DNA of 64,000 bases, taken from contig NZ_NISK01000001.1 in assembly GCF_002205675.1 (NCBI RefSeq), positions 1,272,320 through 1,336,319 on the forward strand. Reading direction: 5' to 3'. The notes beneath the pieces were generated by a model. That model saw nothing but the letters and a program-made list of their open reading frames with translations. It made no database searches and was not told where the DNA came from. Source of the stretch: Sphingopyxis bauzanensis. Its GTDB lineage: Bacteria; Pseudomonadota; Alphaproteobacteria; Sphingomonadales; Sphingomonadaceae. The position numbers and the translations under genes were made by a program. This document shows, one piece after another, positions 8,798 to 16,464 of this stretch; position 1 is the first letter of the stretch; every line of letters starts with the position of its first letter.

Positions 8798-10224
8798 CAG
8801 GCGGCGAGCTCTCGCACATGCGCCAGATCGGCGACGAACGCCGCGCGCTCTTCAGCGGCGCGTGCCCGGTCGGGCAGCCGCAGCAGAAAAGAGGGATGGA
8901 TCGTCGCGACCAGCCTGGTGCCTCCGGCAAGTTCATGCACCGCGCCGCGCATCGACGTGACGCTCATGCTCTTGCCCGTCACGCCGCGCAGCGCGCTGGC
9001 GCCCAGCGTGACGATCAGTTCGGGCTGGACCAGCGCGCGCTCCTTGTCGAGCCACCAGCGGCAGATGTCGATTTCACCGGTCGTCGGATTCTGATGCAAC
9101 CGCCGCTTGCCGCGCGGCTCGAACTTGAAATGCTTGACCGCGTTGGTGAGGAACAGCCGCTGCCGATCGAGCTCCGCTTCCTCCAGCGCCTCGTTCAACA
9201 CCTGCCCCGCGGGGCCGACGAACGGCCGGCCTTCCAGATCCTCGCGGTCACCCGGCTGCTCACCGACCAGCATGACACGCGCCGCCGCCGGACCTTCGCC
9301 AACCACCCCCTGCGTCGCGTTGCAATGCAGTGGGCAGCGCGTGCAGCCACCAACGGCGCGGGCGAGGTCGTCCAGCGTGTCGATGTCGTCAGTCAGGGCC
9401 AAGGCTTCGGGCATGCTGGTTCGCCATTTGTCGGTTTGCGGGTTCGCAAGCGAAACGGCGGTCGCGCGCATCCGTTCCACCCGCGCCGCGGCGCCCGCGA
9501 GCATCGGCGCGATATCCTGCGCCTCGGGCAAGTTCTTCCAGTATTTCTTCGGCATTTCGGCACGCATCGCAGCGATCTTGACCCGCGCGGGGTTGAAGAT
9601 CGCGCCATAATAGGTGCGCCACTGATCCTCGACGACGTCGCTATCGGGTACCTCGTCCTTTGTCCCGCCCGCTCCATAGGTCAGCGTTTCGTCATGCCAG
9701 ATCGCCCGCGCATTGGGGGTCACGATCGCCCAGTCCATGCCGTAAAAACGTCGCCGAAAGAAAGGCGCGGTCAGCCGCAGGATGCGATGGTCGGGTTCGA
9801 ACCACGCGGCAAACCGCTCGCGCCCAGCATCCTCCCCTAACCGCCGAAAGCGCACAAAGGCGTGCATCTTATGAATGTCGCGGCGGATCGCTTTATCGGT
9901 CTTGCTGAGCCAGTCGATATCGGGATCGGATCGCCGCGCCAGCAGCTGCCGGTCGCGCAGCGCGCGCCAGACGATGCGATAGAGCCGTGCGGGCACGTTG
10001 GCATCGCTATGACAGATCACCCGGTCGGCCATGGCGAGCAGTTCGCGCGGCAGCGACACCGCAGCGCCCGATGCAGACGGTGCATCGTCGCCGAACAGCG
10101 ACGCGCCTTCTTCAGCGCCACGCCAGCTCACATCCTCGGGCGCTACACCGCCCGCGAGCAGCCCCCGCGCCGCATCGCGCCATTCGGCGAAATCGCCGGG
10201 CCGGGCGAGCACGACCTCCCTCAT
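8797..10224 (-). CDS. DUF4130 / UdgX-type uracil-DNA glycosylase fusion
   Basis: This 475-residue protein has two parts. Residues about 1-250 are a DUF4130 domain (SAM-linked repair-associated family). Residues about 285-475 are a family-4-like uracil-DNA glycosylase. The latter shows GEQPGDREDLEGRPFVGPAG and HPSFLLRLPD, plus the UdgX-specific KRRLH insertion with His377. In characterised UdgX that His forms a covalent bond to the abasic site. Cysteines in GGCTRCPLHC suit the 4Fe-4S cluster. It overlaps the radical SAM gene by four bases (ATGA). The two always-paired genes presumably act together in DNA repair; the DUF4130 role is unknown. Confidence 0.92.
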   Translation of the reverse strand: MREVVLARPGDFAEWRDAARGLLAGGVAPEDVSWRGAEEGASLFGDDAPSASGAAVSLPRELLAMADRVICHSDANVPARLYRIVWRALRDRQLLARRSDPDIDWLSKTDKAIRRDIHKMHAFVRFRRLGEDAGRERFAAWFEPDHRILRLTAPFFRRRFYGMDWAIVTPNARAIWHDETLTYGAGGTKDEVPDSDVVEDQWRTYYGAIFNPARVKIAAMRAEMPKKYWKNLPEAQDIAPMLAGAAARVERMRATAVSLANPQTDKWRTSMPEALALTDDIDTLDDLARAVGGCTRCPLHCNATQGVVGEGPAAARVMLVGEQPGDREDLEGRPFVGPAGQVLNEALEEAELDRQRLFLTNAVKHFKFEPRGKRRLHQNPTTGEIDICRWWLDKERALVQPELIVTLGASALRGVTGKSMSVTSMRGAVHELAGGTRLVATIHPSFLLRLPDRARAAEERAAFVADLAHVRELAA

Positions 10225-11471
10225 AGCGCCAGCGACAATTGCTCCGCGGGCGGGGCGAAGCGTGCGCGCAGGCTGGCACTGTCGGTCAGCGGCCCCGGCC
10301 GCCAGTCGGGCGTGTGGATGAACGGCAGCAGTTTCTTCACCGACGCAGTCAGCTTTGCCAGGTCGCCGATCCGCAGCTTGCCGGTCCGCCGCACCGCCAC
10401 AATCCGGTCGACCGCGCGTGTTCCCAGCCCCGGCACCCGCAGCAGCAGTTCGCGCGGGGCGCGGTTGATGTCGACAGGGAAAATGTCGCGCCGCATCAGC
10501 GCCCAGGCAAGCTTGGGATCGATGCTCAAATCGAGCATCCCGCCGCTCGCTCCCTCCATGATTTCGGCGCGCTGAAAGCCGTAGAAGCGCAGCAGCCAGT
10601 CGGCTTGGTAAAGGCGGTGTTCGCGCATCAGTGGCGGTCGTACCGGCGGCAAATCGCTGCTCGCGTCGGGGATCGGACTGTACGCCGAATAATAGACGCG
10701 GCGAAGGTGGTAGCCCGAATAAAGATTGGTTGCGGTTGCGAGGATATCATCGTCACGCGAAGCGTCGGCGCCGATGATCATCTGCGTCGATTGCCCCGCG
10801 GGCGCAAAGCGAGGCGGTTTCGCTTTTTTGAGCAAGCGCCCTTTGGCAGCCTCGATCGCATCGTCGGCGCCAACGCGTACCGATGCCATCGTTTTGCGAA
10901 TTGTTTCGGGTTTTTTCTCGGGTGCGAAGCTCTGCAATCCAGCCTCGGTCGGCAGTTCGACATTGGTCGACAGCCGGTCGGCGTAGAGCCCGGCGCGGGC
11001 GATCAGTTCGGGCGCCGCCCCGGCAATCGTCTTGAGGTGGATATAGCCGCCAAACCGATGCTCCTCGCGCAGAATGCGCGCCACTTCGACCAGCTGCTCC
11101 ATCGTATAATCTTCGGAGCGGATGATCCCCGACGACAGGAACAGCCCCTCGATATAATTGCGCTTGTAGAAGTCGAGCGTCAGCCGGACGACCTCTTGCG
11201 GATTGAACCGCGCCCGCGGCACATTGCTCGACGCGCGATTGATGCAGAAGCGACAATCGTAAATGCAGAAGTTCGTGAGCAAAATCTTGAGCAGCGAAAT
11301 GCAGCGCCCGTCGGGCGCATAGCTGTGGCAAATACCCATACCCCCGGTCGATCCGATGCCCTTGGTGCCGGTCGAATCGCGCTTCACCGTTCCCGACGAC
11401 GCGCATGAGGCGTCATATTTGGCGGCATCGGCCAATATGCTGAGTTTTTCGAGAATCGGTTTTCCGGACAT
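10221..11471 (-). CDS. Radical SAM protein linked to UdgX (putative DNA repair)
   Basis: This 416-residue radical SAM enzyme has the cluster motif C-x3-C-x2-C in NFCIYDCRFCINR (about residues 65-80). A C-terminal helix-hairpin-helix, LLRVPGLGTRAVDRIVAVRR, is typical of DNA binding. It is the partner family annotated as putative DNA modification/repair radical SAM protein next to DUF4130-UDG. Its substrate is not established; processing of a damaged base is an inference from the neighbours. It heads a four-gene, fully overlapping minus-strand cassette. No obvious promoter motif was recognised in the 50 bp before it. Confidence 0.9.
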   Translation of the reverse strand: MSGKPILEKLSILADAAKYDASCASSGTVKRDSTGTKGIGSTGGMGICHSYAPDGRCISLLKILLTNFCIYDCRFCINRASSNVPRARFNPQEVVRLTLDFYKRNYIEGLFLSSGIIRSEDYTMEQLVEVARILREEHRFGGYIHLKTIAGAAPELIARAGLYADRLSTNVELPTEAGLQSFAPEKKPETIRKTMASVRVGADDAIEAAKGRLLKKAKPPRFAPAGQSTQMIIGADASRDDDILATATNLYSGYHLRRVYYSAYSPIPDASSDLPPVRPPLMREHRLYQADWLLRFYGFQRAEIMEGASGGMLDLSIDPKLAWALMRRDIFPVDINRAPRELLLRVPGLGTRAVDRIVAVRRTGKLRIGDLAKLTASVKKLLPFIHTPDWRPGPLTDSASLRARFAPPAEQLSLAL

Positions 11472-11521
11472 TTCCTATACATAGCATAAGAACATAGCAG
11501 GAACAAACCACTCTGGCGCGG

Positions 11522-13051
11522 TCAGGCGTCGCGCCACCGCGCGGGCAAGGTGATGTCGAGGATCAACCCGGTCGGTTCCCAACGCCGCTCGATCGTCCCG
11601 CCCAGATTGTTGCGGACACTGCGCTCCATCAACAGGGTGCCAAAGCTGGTTTTTTCGGGCGGACCGATGGGGCCGTGATTGCCGGTTTCGTTCCAGGTCA
11701 ACCGGAACAACCGCGGATCGCTGCCCTCCGGATCCTGGGTCCATTGAATGTCGACGTCCCCCGCGGCGCCCGACAGCGCGCCATGCTTGACCGCGTTGGT
11801 CGCCAGTTCGTTGAACACCAGCGCCATCGCGACCAGCGCATTTTCGGGGAGCAGCAGGTCGGGGCCAGACCAGCGAATGCGCGGAAAGGCCGCCTCGACC
11901 TCGCGCAGCAGCGCGTGCATCGACCCGGTCATGAAGTTCGCGCCGAGCAGGACATTCTGGGCGCGATTGAGCGCGTCGAGTCGACCGGTGATCCGCTCGA
12001 CATAATCGTCGACATCGGTCGCCGCATGGCGGGTCAGCGAGATGATGGCGCTGACCGTGGCGAACAAATTGCGCATCCGGTGGTGCAATTCGCGCATCAA
12101 CAGATTGGCGTTTTCCTGGCGGCTTTTCTGTTCGGTGATGTCGATGCTGATCCCGGTCAGGATCGCGTCGGTCGTGTTCACGTCCCAGTCGGCGCGGACC
12201 GCGATCCAGCGCACCCCGCGTTCGGGATGCTGGATCCGATATTCGGTTGCATAATGCGTGCCGCTCTCGACCGATCCACCCAGCACGCTGCGCACCATGT
12301 CGCGGTCGTCGGGAAGCAGTCGCTCGTAAAAGCCGTCGATATCGGCCAGCGCGGTATCAAAGTCCGCTCCCCAAAGCTCGGCAGCCGCGCCGCCCCAATT
12401 GATCGATCCGGTTCGCGCGTCATAGCGCCACGTCGCGATGCCCGAAAAGTCGAGCGCGCGCTCCAGCGTCTGCCGCGCCTCGTCGCGTTCGGCAACGATG
12501 CGCCGCAGGTCGGCCTCGGCCATGATGATCGCGGCGAAATCCTCGAGCCGTTCCAGTTCGCGCTCGACCAGCACCGGCCGCTCCTTGCGATCGATCACGC
12601 ATAGGGTGCCCAATATGGTCCCGTTATAGGCGCGCAGCGGTACGCCGGCGTAAAAACGAATGAACGGATCGCCGGTGACCAACGGATTGTCGCGAAAGCG
12701 CTCGTCACCCAGCACATCGACGATGACCACCGGCTTGTCTTCGGCGATCACATATTGGCAAAAACTGATGTCGCGCGGCGTTTCAGAGACGTCGAGGCCG
12801 TAAGAGGATTTGAACCACTGGCGGCAGTCGTCGACCAGCGAGACCAGCGAGACCAGCGCGATCGGCGCGTCATACAGGTCGGCGACCATCTTGGTGACGC
12901 GGTCGAACGCCTCCTCCGGGCCGGTGTCGAGTATCCGATATTCGCGAAGCGTATCGAGGCGCAGGCGTTCGGCCTGTTCCGAACCTGCATAACCTCCGTC
13001 CGCCAACTGATGCCCCTCACGTCCTCCGGATCCTGCGGGCCGCTCTGCCAT
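11522..13051 (-). CDS. HWE-family sensor histidine kinase (GAF-PAS)
   Basis: This 509-residue cytoplasmic kinase has a GAF domain at about 35-185 and a PAS domain at about 205-315 ending in TGISIDITEQK. An HWE/HisKA_2 transmitter follows, with phospho-acceptor His in RELHHRMRNLF near residue 322, the N box NELATNAVKHGAL, and the family-typical WNE motif near the G1 region. HWE kinases commonly phosphorylate PhyR. It is divergent from phyR with a 207-bp gap, so a role as PhyR kinase is a reasonable inference. The GAF domain carries a repeated Val-Ser-Leu (VSLVSLVDD) caused by a 9-bp tandem repeat at 12833-12858. Confidence 0.9.
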   Translation of the reverse strand: MAERPAGSGGREGHQLADGGYAGSEQAERLRLDTLREYRILDTGPEEAFDRVTKMVADLYDAPIALVSLVSLVDDCRQWFKSSYGLDVSETPRDISFCQYVIAEDKPVVIVDVLGDERFRDNPLVTGDPFIRFYAGVPLRAYNGTILGTLCVIDRKERPVLVERELERLEDFAAIIMAEADLRRIVAERDEARQTLERALDFSGIATWRYDARTGSINWGGAAAELWGADFDTALADIDGFYERLLPDDRDMVRSVLGGSVESGTHYATEYRIQHPERGVRWIAVRADWDVNTTDAILTGISIDITEQKSRQENANLLMRELHHRMRNLFATVSAIISLTRHAATDVDDYVERITGRLDALNRAQNVLLGANFMTGSMHALLREVEAAFPRIRWSGPDLLLPENALVAMALVFNELATNAVKHGALSGAAGDVDIQWTQDPEGSDPRLFRLTWNETGNHGPIGPPEKTSFGTLLMERSVRNNLGGTIERRWEPTGLILDITLPARWRDA

Positions 13052-13206
13052 GAATATGGTCCCTAAAAAAGTCTGTTTGCCATCGGATCAGGAAAGCGGC
13101 GTAATTCCACTGACTTACCGATAGCGCGAAGGCGTCCCGGCTGACTCTACGCATCGCACGATGACAAGTTGCAGCGCTTCGTCGCGCATTTTTGATTCAA
13201 TTTTGC

Positions 13207-13232
13207 GGAACCGTCGCGCGCGCGGACGCGTA
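13207..13232 (+). promoter_or_regulatory. Candidate EcfG promoter of phyR
   Basis: GGAAC at 13207-13211 is followed after 17 bases by CGTA at 13229-13232. The EcfG consensus is GGAAC-N16/17-CGTT, so this is one mismatch away. It lies 27 bp before the phyR ATG, which is preceded by GGGAGG. It is weaker than the nepR promoter. Confidence 0.5.
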
Positions 13233-13258
13233 TGACGGGTCAAAGCGGGAGGTAATAT

Positions 13259-14053
13259 ATGCCATTGGGTGAAGAGCTTCGCGGACATTTGCCGTATCTG
13301 CGCCGTTACGCGCGCGCGCTGACCGGCAGCCAGCAACATGGCGACAATTTTGTGCATACGACACTGGAAGTCATCGTGGCCGCGCCTGACGAATTCAGCG
13401 CCGGCAATGGCACCCGCATCGACCTGTACCGCAATTTCCACCGCATCTGGGAAAGCGCCTACATCGATGATGGCGAAGGCAGTGACGACGGTGAAGATCC
13501 CTTCGTGCGTGCAGCAAACAAAAAGCTGGCGCAGATCACACCCTTGGGCCGTCAGATATTGCTGTTGACCGCCCTGGAAGGCTTTTCGGTCGGCGAAGCG
13601 TCGATCATCACCGGGACCGATGGCGAGACGGTCGAAACTTTGCTCGCCGAAGCGGTGGCGGACCTCGACCGCGAATCTTGTACGTCGGTGCTGATTATCG
13701 AAGACGAGCCGCTGATCGCGATGGAACTCGAACAGATCGTCCGTGACCTTGGCCATAGCGTCGCAGGCGTCGCCACCACGCACGCCGACGCGGTCGCCGC
13801 CTTCGAATCAACCGATGCCGGGCTGGTTCTGGCCGATATTCAGCTCGCCGACGGGTCGTCGGGGATCGACGCGGTACAGGATATTTTGGCGATCGCGCCG
13901 GTACCCGCGATCTTCATCACCGCCTTTCCCGAACGGCTGCTGACCGGCGGACGGGTCGAGCCGACCTTCCTGATCTCGAAACCGTTCCGCGAGAATACAG
14001 TGCGCGCAGCGATCAGCCAGAGCCTGCTGTTTACGCCCCAGCTGGCGGCGTAA
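13259..14053 (+). CDS. phyR: General stress response regulator PhyR (anti-anti-sigma)
   Basis: PhyR is the partner-switch protein of the alphaproteobacterial general stress response. Phosphorylation exposes a sigma-like domain that captures NepR and frees EcfG. The 264-residue product has the sigma-like N-terminus (about 1-135, starting MPLGEELRGHLPYLRRYARA). The receiver (about 140-255) begins SVLIIEDEPLIAMELEQI, has phospho-Asp193 in VLADIQLADG and the conserved Lys in FLISKPFRENT. A strong GGGAGG ribosome site precedes the ATG. It is divergent from an HWE kinase and convergent with an EcfG-type sigma gene. Confidence 0.96.
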   Translation: MPLGEELRGHLPYLRRYARALTGSQQHGDNFVHTTLEVIVAAPDEFSAGNGTRIDLYRNFHRIWESAYIDDGEGSDDGEDPFVRAANKKLAQITPLGRQILLLTALEGFSVGEASIITGTDGETVETLLAEAVADLDRESCTSVLIIEDEPLIAMELEQIVRDLGHSVAGVATTHADAVAAFESTDAGLVLADIQLADGSSGIDAVQDILAIAPVPAIFITAFPERLLTGGRVEPTFLISKPFRENTVRAAISQSLLFTPQLAA

Positions 14054-14059
14054 CCGGGG

Positions 14060-14614
14060 CTATTCGCGGCCGGGACCGTTTGCGGTCAGATAGTCGACGT
14101 CGTCCATGATCGAGCGGAACACTTCGCTCGACGCGAGTTCGTCGCTACTGCGCCGCGGCATAGTGCCGCTCTCGAGGATCGTCTGCAGCGCTGCGCGCGC
14201 GCGCGACACGCGGCTTTTCATGGTCCCCACCGCGCAGTCGCAGATCGCGGCGCCTTCCTCATAGGATAATTGTCCGGCCCCGATCAGCACCAGCGCTTCG
14301 CGCTGGTCGACGGGCAGCATCAACAATGCGCGCTGAACATCGGCCAGATGCAGGCTGTCATCCTGGTCATCGGGGGCGACGAGCAGCCGTTCGGCGGCGA
14401 GTTCGTCATATTCGGCGGTGAATTTCTTGCGCCGCATCTGCGACAGGAAACAATTACGCAGGATAACGAACGCCCAGCTTTTCATGCTGGCCGGACCCGG
14501 CACATATTGCGCGCGCGCCTTCCACGCCTTGAGCATCGTTTCCTGAACGAGATCGTCGGCTAGGTCGGCGTTGCCGCAGAGGCTGCGCCCAAAAGCGCGC
14601 AGATGCGGCAGCAT
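14060..14614 (-). CDS. EcfG-type ECF sigma factor (second paralogue)
   Basis: This ECF sigma factor has region 2 (ADLADDLVQETMLKAWKAR) and region 4 (REALVLIGAGQLSYEEGAAI, then CAVGTMKSRVSRARAAL). It is clearly paralogous to the nepR-linked EcfG at 15648. No in-frame ATG exists upstream. The ATG at 14614 has AGGAG nine bases before it, while an alternative TTG at 14623 sits directly on that site, so I choose 14614 (184 residues). It lies convergent to phyR with only six bases between stops. Whether NepR also controls this second factor cannot be read from sequence. Confidence 0.9.
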   Translation of the reverse strand: MLPHLRAFGRSLCGNADLADDLVQETMLKAWKARAQYVPGPASMKSWAFVILRNCFLSQMRRKKFTAEYDELAAERLLVAPDDQDDSLHLADVQRALLMLPVDQREALVLIGAGQLSYEEGAAICDCAVGTMKSRVSRARAALQTILESGTMPRRSSDELASSEVFRSIMDDVDYLTANGPGRE

Positions 14615-14801
14615 CGCCGCCAACTCCTGTTTAAAGCTGGCATCGTCGAGCGGTTCAGCGCCGGGCGCTTGGGGCGTTATATCGTTGATACTATAGCCTT
14701 GTTTTTAGGGACAACGATCAATTGGCAGATCAGGCTTAGCGCGTCGTGCGGCCGATGCAAACCGGAACCGCGGCACCGGCCGAAAAAGCGGCGGGCAGCC
14801 G

Positions 14802-15221
14802 TCAATCGCCGAGCGCGCCAGAAGGGCGCGTGCGGCGTCCCAGCGCAATGAAATTTTCCATCATCAAAGTATCCTGCGGGTCCAGACGTCCGCTGCCCGC
14901 CAAACGCGACAAGGCGTCGTCATGGCCGCGGAACTGGGGATCATAGAGCATTGTCCATTCGGCGAAGGCGCGTTCCGCGATTTCGCGGCGACGGATTTCC
15001 ACCATCCCGCTATGCCGCGGATCGCTGCGGATCACCGCCAGACAGGCATCGACCTTGTCCGCCGGACCTTCAAGCAGTTGCAGAAAATTATGACCGTTGA
15101 AAATCAGCGCGCCGGTGAGCGCGTCACGTTGATTGTTGCGGCGCGCCTGAACCAGAAGGGCGGCAATATCCTGTTCGCCGATCAACGGATCGGCAACGCT
15201 TATATAGATGACGGAAAGCAA
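14802..15221 (-). CDS. BLUF-domain blue-light sensor
   Basis: This short, single-domain BLUF (FAD-binding blue-light) protein is about 139 residues. Counting from TTG at 15221, the photocycle residues are Tyr6, Asn30 and Gln48, with Trp89 and Met91. Their spacing equals that of Tyr21/Asn45/Gln63/Trp104/Met106 in AppA. TTG is chosen because GGAG lies eight bases upstream and BLUF proteins start directly before this strand. A longer frame to 15512 would overlap nepR and adds no recognisable domain. It sits between the two ecfG-type sigma genes, so blue light may feed the stress response (inference). No output domain is present. Confidence 0.88.
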   Translation of the reverse strand: MLSVIYISVADPLIGEQDIAALLVQARRNNQRDALTGALIFNGHNFLQLLEGPADKVDACLAVIRSDPRHSGMVEIRRREIAERAFAEWTMLYDPQFRGHDDALSRLAGSGRLDPQDTLMMENFIALGRRTRPSGALGD

Positions 15222-15360
15222 GCGACGTTCTCCAGCCTTCCGCCATGCAGCAAAGGCAAAGTATAACCCCTCGCCGCAAGCCTGGTCGCCTACGCGGCAC
15301 CTCGAATAGGGCCGCTGTGGCATCTTGGCAACGGTTTCGTCGCAAAAAACGCAAAGGTCG

Positions 15361-15385
15361 GGAACCAGCGGCGCTTTTCGTCGTT
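15361..15385 (+). promoter_or_regulatory. EcfG-dependent promoter of nepR-ecfG
   Basis: GGAAC at 15361-15365 and CGTT at 15382-15385 are separated by exactly 16 bases, a perfect match to the EcfG promoter consensus. It predicts autoregulation of the nepR-ecfG operon. The predicted transcription start falls about two bases before the nepR ATG at 15394, so the message would be nearly leaderless. Confidence 0.85.
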
Positions 15386-15393
15386 GCTCCGAC

Positions 15394-15648
15394 ATGGCTA
15401 CGCAAGGCAACAACAGGTCGAACGGCACGGGCACCCCGCCCCCGGGGGCTGATGCGCCAAATCGCAAGCAGGGCAGCTTTCCCGGCACCGACAGCGACGA
15501 ATGGCATCGCACGCTAACGGGTCGTCAGGCGCCCGAACCCGTCAGCGCAAAGCTGCGCATGATCTATGGCAACATCGTTTCCGAACAATTGCCCGATCAT
15601 ATGCTCGACCTCTTGTCGCAACTCGATCAGAAAAGCTCGAAGCAATAA
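15394..15648 (+). CDS. nepR: Anti-sigma factor NepR
   Basis: NepR binds and silences EcfG until phosphorylated PhyR competes for it. The 84-residue product has the short conserved core near the C-terminus, KLRMIYGNIVSEQLPDHMLD then LLSQLD. A variable, low-complexity N-terminus rich in Gly, Pro and Asn precedes it. The ATG at 15394 is taken because an in-frame start further upstream would precede the EcfG promoter. Its TAA overlaps the ATG of ecfG as TAATG, the usual coupling of anti-sigma and sigma. Confidence 0.93.
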   Translation: MATQGNNRSNGTGTPPPGADAPNRKQGSFPGTDSDEWHRTLTGRQAPEPVSAKLRMIYGNIVSEQLPDHMLDLLSQLDQKSSKQ

Positions 15649-16277
15649 TGTCGGGGCCCGCTCCGGCGTCGCAAAACGGCGACAGCCTGTCCGATACCGA
15701 ATTCAAGGCATTGCTCGCCGCGGTCATCCCGCATTTGCGCGCTTATGGCCGCAGTCTGTCGGGCAGCCCCGATCTCGCCGACGATTTGACGCAGGACACG
15801 ATGGTCAAGGCTTGGGCGTCGCGCGATCGGTTCGAACGCGGCACATCGATCAAGGCGTGGACCTTTGTCATCCTGCGCAACACTTTCCTGTCGCAGATGC
15901 GCCGCAACAAGTTTGTTGGCGAATATGACGAAACCGCGGTCGAACGCACGATGTCGACCCCCGCCAGTCAAGAAGACAGCGGAGAAATGGCCGATCTGCA
16001 ACGCGGGCTGATGGAATTGCCGCAAGACCAGCGCGAGGCGCTAATCCTTGTCGGTGCCGGCGGCATGTCCTATGAGGAAGCCGCGAGTATCTGCGACTGC
16101 GCGCTCGGCACGATGAAAAGCCGCGTGTCGCGCGCCCGCGCTGCGCTCGAAGAGATTATGAACAGCGGTCAATTCTCGCAAAAGCGCGCCGATGCGCCGC
16201 CCGCGAGCGAGGCAGTCGATGCGATCATGGACAGCGTCGAGATCATCACCGCGCGGCGTGAGGCGGCCAGCCGCTGA
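15648..16277 (+). CDS. ecfG: General stress response sigma factor EcfG
   Basis: This 209-residue ECF15-type sigma factor directs RNA polymerase to GGAAC-N16/17-CGTT promoters. Region 2 reads LADDLTQDTMVKAWASRDRF and FVILRNTFLSQMRRNKFVGE. Region 4 contains REALILVGAGGMSYEEAASI and CALGTMKSRVSRARAALEE. The start overlaps the nepR stop by one base. The preceding EcfG-type promoter implies positive autoregulation. It resembles the sigma factor at 14060-14614 throughout, so the locus carries two members of the family. Confidence 0.96.
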   Translation: MSGPAPASQNGDSLSDTEFKALLAAVIPHLRAYGRSLSGSPDLADDLTQDTMVKAWASRDRFERGTSIKAWTFVILRNTFLSQMRRNKFVGEYDETAVERTMSTPASQEDSGEMADLQRGLMELPQDQREALILVGAGGMSYEEAASICDCALGTMKSRVSRARAALEEIMNSGQFSQKRADAPPASEAVDAIMDSVEIITARREAASR

Positions 16278-16300
16278 TCCCGAGCTTAGGCTTGCATTGC

Positions 16301-16387
16301 CGTTCGCGCTGAGCTTGTCAAAGCACCGTCCTTCTTCCTGCGGCGCCCGAAGGAAAAGACAGCCTTTCGACAAGCGCAGGGGAAACG
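16301..16387. repeat. Palindromic intergenic repeat, family E2
   Basis: An imperfect inverted repeat pairs GCGCTGAGCTTGTCAAAGC with GCCTTTCGACAAGCGCAGGG, with a shorter internal CTTCTTCCTGCGGCGCC/CGAAGGAA pair. It lies between ecfG and the PQQ-type dehydrogenase gene. No promoter was recognised beyond it. Confidence 0.7.
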
Positions 16388-16464
16388 GATTTTGGGTACT
16401 CGACTTTGCCGCGTCGCGGCGCCAGATTGGCGCATCTTTCCCCCAGCATAGCGAGCTTCTTTCC

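Noticed and set aside
13115..13783. A 222-codon minus-strand frame antisense to phyR
   Set aside because: phyR has sigma-like and receiver domains with all key residues; the antisense frame has no domain.
14802..15512. A 236-residue version of the BLUF protein
   Set aside because: The extra 97 residues are basic, have no domain and overlap nepR and its promoter; the TTG at 15221 has a proper ribosome site and fits the BLUF length.
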